Origin: Owenia fusiformis
Taxonomy: Eukaryota; Annelida; Polychaeta; Sabellida; Oweniidae
Direction of reading: 5' to 3'
Assembly: GCA_903813345.2 (NCBI GenBank)
Contig: CAIIXF020000001.1
Location: 61,182,270 to 61,246,269 of the forward strand
Length of the DNA: 64,000 nt
The position numbers and the translations under genes were made by a program. Positions 23,701-38,700 of this stretch are shown piece after piece. Numbering within the stretch: position 1 is the first letter of the stretch; every line of letters begins with the position of its first letter. The notes beneath the pieces were generated by a model, which saw only the letters and a list, made by a program, of their open reading frames with translations, was not told the origin of the DNA and ran no database searches.

Positions 23701-26700
23701 TGTATATCAATATAAAAATATGACCAAAGTTGGTTTAAAAGCATCATTCAAGTGTCATTTTTACTGAAATGAGTAGCCATTTTGACCTCTTGGGCAGAGG
23801 CTCTATGCTCATAAGGAACTAGCATATAGAATTTCAAGCAAATGTGTCAACAGTAATTTGAGTTACTGCCTGGGCAGACTAATAAAGAACATATGGATGA
23901 CTTCTCTAATCCCTACAAACACTGTACTCTAGTCACATGAACACACAAATCACCATGAATATTATATATATCTCAGTTGTAAAAAATATGATGAACACTG
24001 TAATTCCACTAGAACCAACAAAATAATAGAATAAATATAATAAAAACATACCTTCTGAAGTTCTGTTATAGCACCTTTTAACCTCTTAGCATAGTCAAAT
24101 CTTTCTTCTGAAAACGAAATTGTATGGTGAAATGAAATTGATACTGTTTAGTATAGACATATAGTAACACATGCCATGAACATACATGACTCTTAATATT
24201 AGTTAGTACATTATGCTTTCCTAAAGTAGGCTGAGATCAGTGTTTGCAACTTCTTCAATATAGTGAAATTAAATATATTTATTTATTAAGAGGTACCAAA
24301 CATCATCAGATCATCAAGTCAAAATATATATATGTAACCATATCCAGAGATAATCCTCGAAAATGAGAAATATTTTTTGGGATTATAAGGTGCAATCATA
24401 TAGTCAATTAAATGTTTTAAAATGTATTGATGTTTTTAGATGAAAAACACAAGCGAAATGCATGAAAAAACTACCCCGATTCATTCTACAAACAACTCGC
24501 AGTCCTTTATTGTTGGTGAAGTGAAAATGTACGGTAAACACTTACGTAATACGGCCTCTTGTTTTTTCTTTTCCAGCTTCCTTATAATGACAGCAATTTC
24601 CTTGTCTTGGTACATGTCAAAGGCCAGGTCATCCAGTGGAGAGATGTAGTCAGGTCTAAAAATATGAAATCCTGGGAATCATATACAGTATATAGCAATT
24701 TCATCCAGTTGAGAGATGTAGTCAGGTAGTCAGGTCTCAAAATGCATAATTAAAGGAATCCATAGAGTTTATAAATGTAAACTTTACATGTAATACAATA
24801 ACTGCAGCATCTGTGGCCAAATTGTACTTTTGATATTCCGAAATGTTAGTTAATAGTTGTGTTTAACTATGTCTGCGATGGCACATATTGAGTACAAACT
24901 GATAAGTTCACATTGCTATCATAACATTATGCGTATAATCAACTATAATTGCCCTAAATGCCATTTGAAAGAATTGACAATGATAATTAATGAGGACTTT
25001 TATAGATGGCATACCACTCATATGTTTTGATTCATTTCTTCCACCATTTCATTCTATGTATATACTGCAATAATAAAGCCCAAAACACAACATTATTCAA
25101 ACAACATGTAAAGTCATTTTACTCTTCTTAGTTCTGCCCTTCTCTTAGAACACTTCCATTTGATAGTTATAATCATATGTTAGGGGTCGGGTCAATATTT
25201 CAATGTCTGTCAAAAAAACATAATTACCCCCCACCCACCTGGTATAAACGAGAGAAAATATTGATTTGCATGCAGTGTACAAGTATAATCCGTAAGCATA
25301 CAATATCTGCTACTGCTATAAACAACACATTTCAAATTCTCTAGATACATCTGTTGAGTATACATCTGTTGAGTATATTCAATGGGGGCTCCCAAGGGGT
25401 ATGTGACAAGGTGACTTGGCCTTTAAAATGTGACTAAATGTGAGTTTTGGGTATTTAAAAAAGGACAAATGTGACAACTAAATCCTTACAAATGACAATT
25501 TTGTACACTGATCTGACTGATAAGGGTTTTGAATGTGACAAAAATACATAATTCATTCTAAATGTAATTGGATGCAAGTTAAAGTTGTACTAAAACCAAT
25601 TTAAGAATCTCTTATTATCTTGTTTTTAGCACAAATAGCATCCTTTTTGTTATTTTGACTACAAAACTTAGTGATATTTCCCCACATAACACGATTTATT
25701 AAGATAAGACTGTCAACCTCTGAAATGTTGTTATTTTTGCGCACTTTTTGAAGTTGACCTAACCATGATGTACCGTGTGCCAAGTTATTCTGGCGCTAAA
25801 TCGAAAAGTTGTTGTTGCAAACTACTATGAAGGCTACTACTACTAGCCAAAGTAGAAATATACATTAGTTCCTCATTCGCACGCATTCCAACAGCCTCAT
25901 AAATATTTTTAATTGATTGAACTTCACAAAAGGAAATTCTTGAAGGGAAGAACACTGCAATATTATTCATAACATATACAAGGAATTCATTGAAATGCAT
26001 TTGTGAAACAGTATATCGATTGTAATAAAAGACTCCATCTATTTTGCTTTTGCTATCTTTGCTCTTGTTACTGTACTATGTCACACCTTTTTTCTAACAA
26101 GACACAGACGTGAACAATATCGTACCTAAACACAGCATTGTGGTCTTGTTGACCAAGAAAGCAAGATGGCCGCAGAAAAGTTAATCAGCTCTAGAACTTA
26201 TCACTGTGTAACATATGTAAAAAATTTGAACGGTTTGGCTGGAAACCTGTAGACAAGTCTTGAAAGTCAAGATTTTAGGACGGAAAATCCAAAATGGCCA
26301 CCTTAAGATTTACCCAGAATGCCCAAAAACTAATCAGTTCTTGACGTTGATATGTAGAAACATCCCTGAAAATTTCAGATGAATCTCTCAAATGGTTTGG
26401 CTGGAAACCTGTAGACAAGTCTTGAAAGTGAAGATTTTAGGACGGAAAATCCAAAATGGCCACCTTAAGATTTACCCAGAATGCCCAAAAACTAATCAGT
26501 TCTTGACGTTGATATGTAGAAACATCCCTGAAAATTTCAGATGAATCCCTCAAATGGTTTGGCTGGAAACCTGTAGACAAGTCTTGAAAGTGAAAATTTT
26601 AGGACGGAAAATCCAAAATGGCCACATTAAGATTTACCCAGAATGCCCAAAAACTAATCAGTTGATGTTGATATGTAGAAACATCCCTGAAAATTTCAGA

Positions 26701-29700
26701 TGAATCCCTCAAATGGTTTGGCTGGAAACCTGTAGACAAGTCTTGAAAGTGAAGATTTTAGGACGGAAAATCCAAAATTGCCACCATAAGATTTACCCAG
26801 AATGCCCAAAAACTAATCAGTTCTTGACGTTGATATGTAGAAACATCCCTGAAAATTTCAGATGAATCCCTCAAATGGTTTGGCTGGAAACCTGTAGACA
26901 AGTCTTGAAAGTGAAGATTTTAGGACGGAAAATCCAAAATGGCCACCTTAAGATTTACCCAGAATGCCCAAAAACTAATCAGTTCTTGACGTTGATATGT
27001 AGAAACATCCCTGAAAATTTCAGATGAATCCCTCAAATGGTTTGGCTGGAAACCTGTAGACAAGTCTTGAAAGTGAAGATTTTAGGACAGAAAATCCAAA
27101 ATGGCAACCTTAAGATTTACCCAGAATGCCCAAAAACTAATCAGTTCTTGACGTTGATATGTAGAAACATCCCTGAAAATTTCAGATGAATCCCTCAAAT
27201 GGTTTGGCTGGAAACCTGTAGACAAGTCTTGAAAGTGAAGATTTTAGGACGGAAAATCCAAAATGGCCACCTTAAGATTTACCCAGAATGCCCAAAAACT
27301 AATCAGTTCTTGACGTTGATATGTAGAAACATCTCTGAAAATTATAGATGAATCCCTGAAATGGTTTGGCTGGAAACCTGTAGACAAGTCTTGAAAGTGA
27401 AGATTTTAGGACGGAAAATCCAAAATGGCCACCTTAAGATTTACCCAGAATGCTCAAAAACTAATCAGTTCTTGACGTTGATATGTAGAAACATCCCTGA
27501 AAATTTCAGATGAATCCCTCAAATGGTTTGGCTGGAAACCTGTAGACAAGTCTTGAAAGTGAAAATTTTAGGACGGAAAATCCAAAATGGCCACCTTAAG
27601 ATTTACCCAGAATGCCCAAAAATTAATCAGTTAATGTTGATATGTAGAAACATCCCTGAAAATTTCAGATGAATTCCTGAAATGGTTTGGCTGGAAACCT
27701 GTAGACAAGTCTTGAAAGTGAAGATTTTAGGACGGAAAATCCAAAATTGCCACCATAAGATTTACCCAGAATGCCCAAAAACTAATCAGTTCTTGACGTT
27801 GATATGTAGAAACATCCCTGAAAATTTCAGATGAATCCCTCAAATGGTTTGGCTGGAAACCTGTAGACAAGTCTTGAAAGTGAAGATTTTAGGACGGAAA
27901 ATCCAAAATGGCCACCTTAAGATTTACCCAGAATGCCCAAAAACTAATCAGTTCTTGACGTTGATATGTAGAAACATCCCTGAAAATTTCAGATGAATCC
28001 CCCAAATGGTTTGGCTGGAAACCTGTAGACAAGTCTTGAAAGTGAAGATTTTAGGACGGAAAATCCAAAATGGCCACCTTAAGATTTACCCAGAATGCCC
28101 AAAAACTAATCAGTTCTTAACGTTGACATGTAGAAACATCCCTGAAAATTTCAGATGAATCCCTCAAATGGTTTGGCTGGAAACCTGTAGACAAGTCTTG
28201 AAAGTGAAGATTTTTAGGACGGAAAATCCAAAATGGCCACCTTAAGATTTACCCAGAATGCCCAAAAACTAATCAGTTCTTGACGTTGATATGTAGAAAC
28301 ATCCCTGAAAATTTCAGATGAATCCCTCAAATGGTTTGGCTGGAAACCTGTAGACAAGTCTTGAAAGTGAAGATTTTAGGTACGATAAAAAGGTAACAGT
28401 TCTGAGCCTGAGGTTTCCAGTCTGCCAATACAAAAAGAATTAGTTGCTCCAGTCTTCACTTGGGTTATTAAGAATGGTTTAACTCTATGCATTTTTGATG
28501 GTTGCCATGGCCACAACAAAACAACCCCCAAAACAACTGCTACAACATTGTCTATCAGTCTCAGAATTCCTTTTTGTTGTTGTGACACTGTACCAACATA
28601 TGAAATATCTCTTATTATGAAATATTACTAATTGTTCACCCAAACATATTTTGACATAAACGGATATAAATAATTTATTGCACCCATTATATCTGCTTAA
28701 TACTGTAAAAGCATTCCCAATTTGACTCTTTGAATGATTTATGATATACATGTATGTTCCTACAACCTCTCATTTATTTCACTGACATCTGACATCCCTG
28801 AACAAACATGCTATACTGAGAAGAAGATGCTGCAATTTGTAAGTACCTTATATTTTTCATGAGGTTATTTAATGGGAGGGACGGAATATGAATTTTATTC
28901 CAAAGAAAAAAAATATGATATTTGCTAAGGAAACATCTTATTGACAGAGGGCGATAGCATAGCCAAAGTGTTGATATGATATTTTCCCAGTACTCAAGGG
29001 GCGAAGAGGAAAATTCTCAATAAATGGTGTATAGTTGGTTTGGCAGCATTTTCAGTTAGGGGAGAGTCTTGGATGAAACTTCCACCTAGGTGATAGCTTC
29101 ACAGAGTGGTAGGAAGTTCTTTTTTTTGAGGAATTAGCCCCCCACCCCCCAAAAACACCCCACCCTGGGAAAAAATTGTTCACACTAAATAACCTTAGAT
29201 ATTTTGATGTTTGTAAGTGACATACATAGATATTATATATATGAATCACTTGCAGTATAATTGATGCTGATAACTCCTAAAGAATTTGAAAATTAGTACA
29301 AAGTATGTACCCCAGGGGGCAAATTCGTGACTCATTTTCTTACTATTTTGATTCTAACTTTTCAATTAGACACTGTAAGAGGCTGGAAAAATTCATGTGA
29401 AGTGCCCAATAGCAGGGTTAGTAACCCTGAAAGATGCAAAGCCATGGAAGAGGTAGGAGCTGAGAAAAAAATTGTTGATTTTTTGAAAAATTTGACATTT
29501 CTGACAGCTGGATTTTGTGTATGACTATAGCTGACCCTTATAATTTCTAGATTCATCCCTCTATGATGATATTTATGGTTTTATAGTGTGAAACTAAGAT
29601 GTAAAACATAATTTAGATGGGTTTTAAGGAAGTTAAAGGTTTTAAACAAGTCCAAAATTTGAAAAATTGTAAATATAAGGTTTCAAATTTACGAATTCCA

Positions 29701-32700
29701 GGTATAGCCATGGCTGACCCCTATAGTTTCTAGATCCATCCCTCTGTGATGATATTTATGGTTTTGCCATGTGGAACTAAGATGTAAAACATAATTTAGA
29801 TGGGTTTTAAGGAAGTTAAAGGTTTTAAACAAGTCCAAAATTTGAAAAATTGTAAATATAAGGTTCCAATTTTACGAATTCCAGGTATAGCCATGGCTGA
29901 CCCCTATAGTTTCTAGATCCATCCCTCTATGATGATATTTATGGTTTTGCCATGTGGAACTAAGATGTAAAACATAATTTAGATGGGTTTTAAGGAAGTT
30001 AAAGGTTTTAAACAAGTCCAAAATTTGAAAAATTGTAAATATAAGGTTTCAAATTTACGAATTCCAGGTATAGCCATGGCCGGCCCCTATAGTTTCTAAA
30101 TCCATCCCTCTTTGGTGATATTTATGGTTTTGTAGTATGGAACTAAAGATGTAGAACATAATTTAGATGGGTTTTAAGGAAGTTAAAGATTTTAAACACA
30201 GTCCAAAATTTGAAAAATTGTAAATATAAGGTTTCAAATTTACGAATGTTAGGTACAGCCATGGATGACCCTTATGGCTTTTTCATCCATACCTCTATGA
30301 TGAAACATATATTTTTAGAGTGTGAAACTAAGAAGTAAAACATACCGAAGATGAATTTTAAGGAAGTTTAAGAATTTTAACAAGTGCAATGTTTGAAAAA
30401 TTTAGAAATATCAGGTCTCAAAGGAGCACGGAAAGTATTGCAACATATTTCAGACAGTCATATGTTAGATTTGTCTGTTTCCTGAGGATTTAAGCAGGTG
30501 CATATGATAGGCCATTGCATTACCTACAGGAAAAGAACTCTTAGAGATGATAAAATAGTTTGGACTTTGAGACAGCGAAGGTGCAAACAATCCACCCACA
30601 TGTTTTTTTCGGAAATGTTGTCCTGATTTTCAAGCCCTTTCACCCCTGCTTTTTTCAATTTTTGTTGCATCAATATGTTGCGTTTTGAGACATAGTTAAC
30701 CCATAAAAAGGAATAATAAATTTCTTTTAGATAAAGCAGAAAACAATATTTTCCTGTTATTTTCCCATAGGGAAAACTCAGGTGCTCCATTACTTTCAGC
30801 TTAATTTTGGTCACCCATATTTGATATCTTTTAAACCCCTGATGGAATACATTATTTCTTTAAAGGGGTTAACTGTGCATCAAAACACAACATATTGATG
30901 CATGTGGGTGGGTGCACCCTGTCTCAAATAGAAATTATTTTATCATCTCTATGAGTGCTTTTCCTGGAGGAAATGCATTGGCCTAACATATGCACCTCCT
31001 CAAATCCTCAGAAAATAGCAAAAATCCAACATGTAACTGTCCTAAATCTGTTGCGATACTTTCAGTCCTCCTTTAAGATTTCAGGTTGTCTTGGATGTCT
31101 CTCTTTTTGAATGTATGACTTTTTAGCTTAGAAATTAGATGTTGAAAATATTGTGGTCAGGTTTGATCCATGTTACAAGTATTGTTAAAAGAAAAATCAT
31201 TAGAGTTGAGGACCTTACCCTAGAGTTCCTAAGGGGGTGAGAGGTTAATGAATCCCCCCCCCCTAAAGTGTAACTGCTCTTAGGGATATCGTATACAGTG
31301 TAGTAATTGATTGATTATATGGATTATAACTAATTAATTATTATTTGATGATATTTATTATGTGATATAGCATTTTTACTTTTTCACATCAACATGTTCG
31401 ATGTAATGTTCTACAATGTCAAAATACATAAAGACATGGTTAATTAAAAGAAACATGATTTCTCTATATTTTGTTATGCCCATACTGTAATTAAGCAATG
31501 ATCATCTCCTAATACAAAATATTACTATAAATTATCAAATTATAATCACTACACTCTCAATAAAACAACTTGTCATCAGGCAACAGTAATTATTTGGGAA
31601 AATAAGGATTATAAGGATCATACCCCGCTGGGCCTAGAAACTCCCGTTAGTGCAATGTGCAATGAGATTAGGAATTCCAGGGTAATAGGGTCTTGTCACA
31701 CTAAAATCTTCATGTAGATCAAAAAAGTATATAATGGTGATATATATGATCAATATGTTTCAAACAAACAAACATTGTAGAAAATGTTTACATACTGACT
31801 TTGCAGATGACATTTTCTAGCAGTTGAAGAATTTTTTACATTTATTGAAATGATAGTCACATGTTCTCCTACTGAATGTAAAACAGAGTGAATAAGTTTA
31901 AAATCAGCCTCTTCAAGAGTGGAATTTAACAGAGGATTTCAGTTATCATTTTCACAGATATTTAAGTTCTCTCCAATAGTTCCACTTAAAACAATCTTGA
32001 CATTTGGCACATTTTTAGAATGCTGCTTTATCAAATTTCTTTGTAATCTTTGAAAATTTGTTTTATATGACTTGGCCAAAAGGTATTCATATTTTTAGGT
32101 AATGGTGTAATTTCTTCTTTGGATTAAAGTTCAGTAGGGGAAGCATCCATTCTTTGCATTCTTTCAGAATCTTTTACTGATGGAGACTACTAGGAGTCTA
32201 ATATGGAATCTATTCTTTGGGCTCCTTTGCTAGATTTGATGGAGTAGTCAAATATAGCTTTCCAAAACTCTCCAAATTTCAACATATAAGTTAATCTTAA
32301 TTTTCCTTTTGTCATAGCCATTGCATCGATCACGAAAGTTTTATCAATTTGTGGTATGGTTTCATCGATCTCCATTTCAAACCCCTTTTCAAGTTCTGAT
32401 TTTACAGATAGGATAGATGATCATTGTCAAACGAACTGTTTGTATCCATATAAGATCATAGTTAACTCACACATAGCTAGGCAATGTGTGTCCAATTCCA
32501 GCCAATTCAATACTTCATATAAATGCATTCCAATTTACTACTCTCATAAACCCAAAGTCAATTTTAGATTCTAGAGAAAGTAATGAAACCAATAAGCTGA
32601 TCAATAACATTGACTAAAAATCTATAAATAGCATCATAGGGAATAGCATGCCAAGTGCTTGAATTTATGTGGATTACTCATTTGGTAGACACCTTTATCA

Positions 32701-35700
32701 AATCTTAAAGTGTTGTTGATTTTCAAGTTGTACAAGCAAAGTGTCATGGGTGCTTTCTTTTCCTGACATAGTATTAACATTGTGGTAAAAATTATCAAAT
32801 GCGCCTAGTACAGTAGTTCTAGTTCATCATCTTGTATAAATGATATATCATCAGTGAAACCTGTATATCCCAACATCTGACTATTGTGAAAACCTACCAA
32901 TCATCCCAACACCTGACTAATCTGAACACTTTTTCCAGTCCAAGTTTTCTTCCCATTGACTCCTATGTTTAAAAAAATGAAATCTGGACACCTTTTACTT
33001 CGAACAGTGAACACTCATATTTGAAAAATTAACCTGTCTAACTTGAACGCTTTTTACCAAATATCACATATTTCTTACAAAATTCCTCAAATATTGTCAG
33101 TTTAACACTGAATTGTTATGATATCAAAACTTTTGAATTGGATTTTGGAATGCTATGAAGCTTTTTATGTGGTTAGTATAAATATTATTAATATTTTTCA
33201 TTGAGAATGCATTCATATTTCTTCAAAATCCAGAACTTGTATTGTAGATGTAAAAACCTCAAAATTCAAACACTCCTAATTAGAATGCTTTTAGCTGGTC
33301 CAAATACCAGTAGCATTCAGATTAGAGAGATTTTACTGTAGTTCACGACTTTTCACCCCATCTATATGCAGCAGACTAACTGCTGCAACAGGTATATATT
33401 CTACACCTGGTCTCTAAGCTATGATATCATAGTTGATACTATTATGCTCATAACCTTCAATTATTAGGGCTCATTCAAGGCTGTACCTGAATAATGTGAA
33501 TTTGAGACCAATTTTGAGATTGAAATTGAAAAAAGCAGGGGTGAAAGGGCTTGAAAATCAGGACAACATTTCCGAAAAAAACATGTGGGTGGATTGTTTG
33601 CACCTTCGCTGTCTCAAAGTCCAAACTATTTTATCATCTCTAAGAGTTCTTTTCCTGTAGGTAATGCAATGGCCTATCATATGCACCTGCTTAAATCCTC
33701 AGGAAACAGACAAATCTAACATATGACTGTCTGAAATATGTTGCAATACTTTCCGTGCTCCTTTGAGACCTGATATTTCTAAATTTTTCAAACATTGCAC
33801 TTGTTAAAATTCTTAAACTTCCTTAAAATTCATCTTCGGTATGTTTTACTTCTTAGTTTCACACTCTAAAAATATATGTTTCATCATAGAGGTATGGATG
33901 AAAAAGCCATAAGGGTCATCCATGGCTGTACCTAACATTCGTAAATTTGAAACCTTATATTTACAATTTTTCAAATTTTGGACTGTGTTTAAAATCTTTA
34001 ACTTCCTTAAAACCCATCTAAATTATGTTCTACATCTTTAGTTCCATACTACAAAACCATAAATATCACCAAAGAGGGATGGATTTAGAAACTATAGGGG
34101 CCGGCCATGGCTATACCTGGAATTCGTAAATTTGAAACCTTATATTTACAATTTTTCAAATTTTGGACTTGTTTAAAACCTTTAACTTCCTTAAAACCCA
34201 TCTAAATTATGTTTTACATCTTAGTTCCACATGGCAAAACCATAAATATCATCATAGAGGGATGGATCTAGAAACTATAGGGGTCAGCCATGGCTATACC
34301 TGGAATTCGTAAAATTGGAACCTTATATTTACAATTTTTCAAATTTTGGACTTGTTTAAAACCTTTAACTTCCTTAAAACCCATCTAAATTATGTTTTAC
34401 ATCTTAGTTCCACATGGCAAAACCATAAATATCATCACAGAGGGATGGATCTAGAAACTATAGGGGTCAGCCATGGCTATACCTGGAATTCGTAAATTTG
34501 AAACCTTATATTTACAATTTTTCAAATTTTGGACTTGTTTAAAACCTTTAACTTCCTTAAAACCCATCTAAATTATGTTTTACATCTTAGTTTCACACTA
34601 TAAAACCATAAATATCATCATAGAGGGATGAATCTAGAAATTATAAGGGTCAGCTATAGTCATACACAAAATCCAGCTGTCAGAAATGTCAAATTTTTCA
34701 AAAAATCAACAATTTTTTTCTCAGCTCCTACCTCTTCCATGGCTTTGCATCTTTCAGGGTTACTGACCCTGCTATTGGGCACTTCACATGAATTTTTCCA
34801 GCCTCTTACAGTGTCTAATTGAAAAGTTAGAATCAAAATAGTAAGAAAATGAGTCACGAATTTGCCCCCTGGGGTACATACTTTGTACTAATTTTCAAAT
34901 TCTTTAGGAGTTATCAGCATCAATTATACTGCAAGTGATTCATATATATAATATCTATGTATGTCACTTACAAACATCAAAATATCTAAGGTTATTTAGT
35001 GTGAACAATTTTTTTCCCAGGGTGGGGTGTTTTTGGGGGGGTGGGGGGCTAACTCCTCAAAAAAAGAACTTCCTACCACTCTGTGAAGCTATCACCTAGG
35101 TGGAAGTTTCATCCAAGACTCTCCCCTAACTGAAAATGCTGCCAAACCAACTATACACCATTTATTGAGAATTTTCCTCCTCGCCCCTTGAGTACAGGAT
35201 AATATTATATCATATTTTCTCAAAGAAAAAATAAATATTCAATCAAGACCATACCATTTTTTCTTATCTATTATTTTTTGTATGTCCTCACACAATGATG
35301 GTGACATAAAATGGTATAAATTAATCTATAATATGACATTTTCAACTTTTGTTCTACAAGATTTAAAATAGAAATAATTTGTAATAATTAAATAAATGGA
35401 CCATAATATGCCATAATAACACAATATCTAGTCTCATGAAATTTCCTGATTGTTCTGATTCAGGATACAATACAGGATCTGATACAGGATTTTGGTTGAT
35501 ACAGGAACTCATTATTTGTTGTTTCAGGTGTTGCTCTTAGCAACGTTGATGTTTGCGCTAGTAAAAAACACTCAATCAGCAGGTAATAACATTTATTATG
35601 CACCTTGTCTAGATACTGAAATCTGATTGGTTCTGAGCTGCTGGTAATTTGGACATATCTGGCTTTTATAAAATAAAACTGCTCAATATTTTTTTGCAAC

Positions 35701-38700
35701 TGGCTTATATTTTTTTGCAACTGACCAATATCTTTTTCAATGTTTTTGCAACATTCCCTACTAAGAGTTTTATTTCTCAATAACTCGAGTTCTACTAAAA
35801 GACAACATCAGAGACTGACGGCATATAGAAGGAAGAAACAAGACACACAGTGATAAATATCGCACTTTGAAGAGCAAACTGGCCACCATGCAATTTACCC
35901 AGCATGGCCAAAACCTTATCAGACCTTGGCACTAGTCTGCTCTTGCATCTGTAAACATTTCAAGTTGACAAGGTTAGCGGTTTTCATGCAATTTTGATGA
36001 CAAGAATTTATTTGTAGTCTTGAACTTTGGGAAAATTTAGATAACATTGTTTGTGACCTAATTGATGATTTGCGATCACCGAATGTATTCTATCTTGTAG
36101 TGACGTCACAACAAGGCCATCCAGCTTTAGATGTTTGATTTTGAGAGATCATCTTCTATATTTCGTGCTTTATTGATTTATTTTTCACGAAAGCGTTCGA
36201 TTTGACTAGATCAACATTCATGCTAAGCACATACCAAGTCTAAGATCTTACTGACATGATTTAGATAGCGGTTTAAGCGCCCCCCGATTTTGACAAAAAC
36301 GGGGGGCGCTTATAGGCATCGATGTTTAGTATGAATTTCAACCAAACTTCAGACATATATAGATATACTCATGATCTAGTCAAATCGGCATATCTGGTAA
36401 ATATCCGACCCATGGTTTTCATAAAAGAAACGACAATATTTTAAGCTCAAAACTGCTACGTGTCCGCCATTTCGTGATTCCATCATGTCTAATATCATTT
36501 CTATATGACGTCACACCAATAAGACGAAATACATGACAACAGTATCCATAAACAAAGTTCCTGAATTCTAATCGCAAAAGGTCAATTTGATGACCTTTGA
36601 CCTTGAAAATTCAACTTTTTCAGACCTCAGTAGGTGTTTTGTAATTAAGCTGACCTAAATTTAAATCCAAAATATCAATTTAGAAAATCAAATTTTTGAC
36701 CTTTTCAAGGTCACTGAAGGTCAACGAAAGGTCAAATCTGAAATGTTTTAAAAAAAATTTGGTCAATTTGGAGCAAGTTGAAAAATTCAAAATGGCCGCC
36801 AAATTGAAAATTTCAAAATGGCCACCATGTAATTCAGCCAGCATACCCAAAACCTAATCAGATCTTGGCAATAGTCTGCTCTTACATCTGTAAAAATTTC
36901 AAGTTGAACGGATAAGTGGTTTTCCTGGAATTTTGATGACAAGATTTGTTGAAAAATTCAAAATGGCCGCCACGTAGTTTACCCAGCATGCCCTAAACCT
37001 AATCAGATCTTGGCACTAGTCTGCTATTGCATGTGTAAACATTTCAAGTTGAACAGGTTAGTGGTTTTCTTGGAATTTTGATGACAAGAATTGATTTGTA
37101 GTCTCAAACTTTGAGAAACTTGGATAACATCATTTGTGACCTAGTTTAATGACCTTGACCTTCGACCTTGAAAATTTCACTTTTTCAGACCTCAGTAGGT
37201 CTTTTGTAATTAAGCTGACCTAAATTTAAATCCAAAATATCAATTTAGAAAATCAACTTTTTTGACCTTTTCAAGGTCACTGAAGGTGAATGAAAGGTCA
37301 AATCTGTGACCTAGTTTAATGACCTTGACCTTCGACCTTGAAAATTTCACTTTTTCAGACCTCAGTAGGTGTTTTATAATTAAGCTGACCTAAATTTAAA
37401 TCCAAAGTATCAATTTAGAAAATCAACTTTTTTTGACCTTTTCAAGGTCACTGAAGGTAAACGAAAGGTCAAATCTGAAATCTAAGGTCAGATTTGAACT
37501 TCTGAGAACTTGTAGATGTTTTTAAAAAAAAATTTGGTCAATTTGGAGCAAGTTGAAAAATTCAAAATGGCCGCCAAATTGAAAAATTCAAAATGGCCAC
37601 CATGTAATTCAGCCAGCATACCCAAAACCTAATCAGATCTTGGCAATAGTCTGCTCTTGCATCTGTAAAAATTTCAAGTTGAACGGATAAGTGGTTTTCC
37701 TGGAATTTTGATGACAAGATTTGTTGAAAAATTCAAAATGGCCGCCACGTAGTTTACCAAGCATGCCCTTAACCTAATCAGATCTTGGTACTAGTCTGCT
37801 CTTGCATCTGTAAAAATTTCAAGTTGAACAGGTAAGCAGTTATCCTGGAAATTTGATGACAAGATTTGGTTTATGTGCCGCCCGCACGCCCGCACAACCG
37901 CACGCCCGCCCAACAGCACGAGACGACAACAATATAGCACTTTTTCAAAGTGCGATAAAAAGGTGTACTTAATCAATCACAGTTACCCTTATGATTCAAA
38001 CATTACGCATAATTCTGCAAGAACGCCTCAAACAAATGTAAATTAAATCCCGGGTGAATAATAAAACAAATATTTGTATGATATTTCTCCATATATTCTG
38101 ATATGTAAATTATGTTTACCTCGGGGGAATGTAAAATATAGTTTATCAATTATGATAGTTGCTATACTAGCATTGCAACACATGAGATTTGCTGATTTTG
38201 TTGCTCACAACACAACATAAACGCTAAATCATTTACAATAACGCAGACGCGAGTAGGTAGTTACCAGTTTCGCCACCAGGTGGCTCGTTCGGGTCAGATA
38301 ACATGGCGGGTATAGTAGAAAGTTCCCTTTAACTTAAATTACATCTGTTTTAGTGGTTCAATTTTTATATAACCCTTATGTATCTAATAGTTATACAAAT
38401 TAAAATATGTCCAGTAAAGGAAAATGATATCTGTCCAATACAAGAAAAGATATTTCACTTTTTGTGATTTTGTAACATGAGGTCTATGAGGAATCAACCT
38501 GAACTAAAAGTCACATTTTCAAAAAAAATTAAATTTTCGAAACCATTTTTCTAGACGTACTTTTACATGTAGATTTCAAATATGACATCACTTTGACTGA
38601 ATTTTGAATATTTAATGACATAAATCAAGATTATTTCTATTCGCATCTAGTCTATTGGTCAAAGAGACATCAACACTAATCTTTCTCACTGTTGAAGATG

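Noticed and set aside
25601-26000. Two adjacent minus-strand frames of 60 and 71 codons
   Set aside because: Possibly a decayed element ORF, but nothing recognisable and broken by stops.
29327-34857. Identical 65-codon frame in both arms of the large inverted repeat
   Set aside because: Identity reflects arm identity; the frame is short, has no recognised domain, and is interrupted soon after by repeat sequence.
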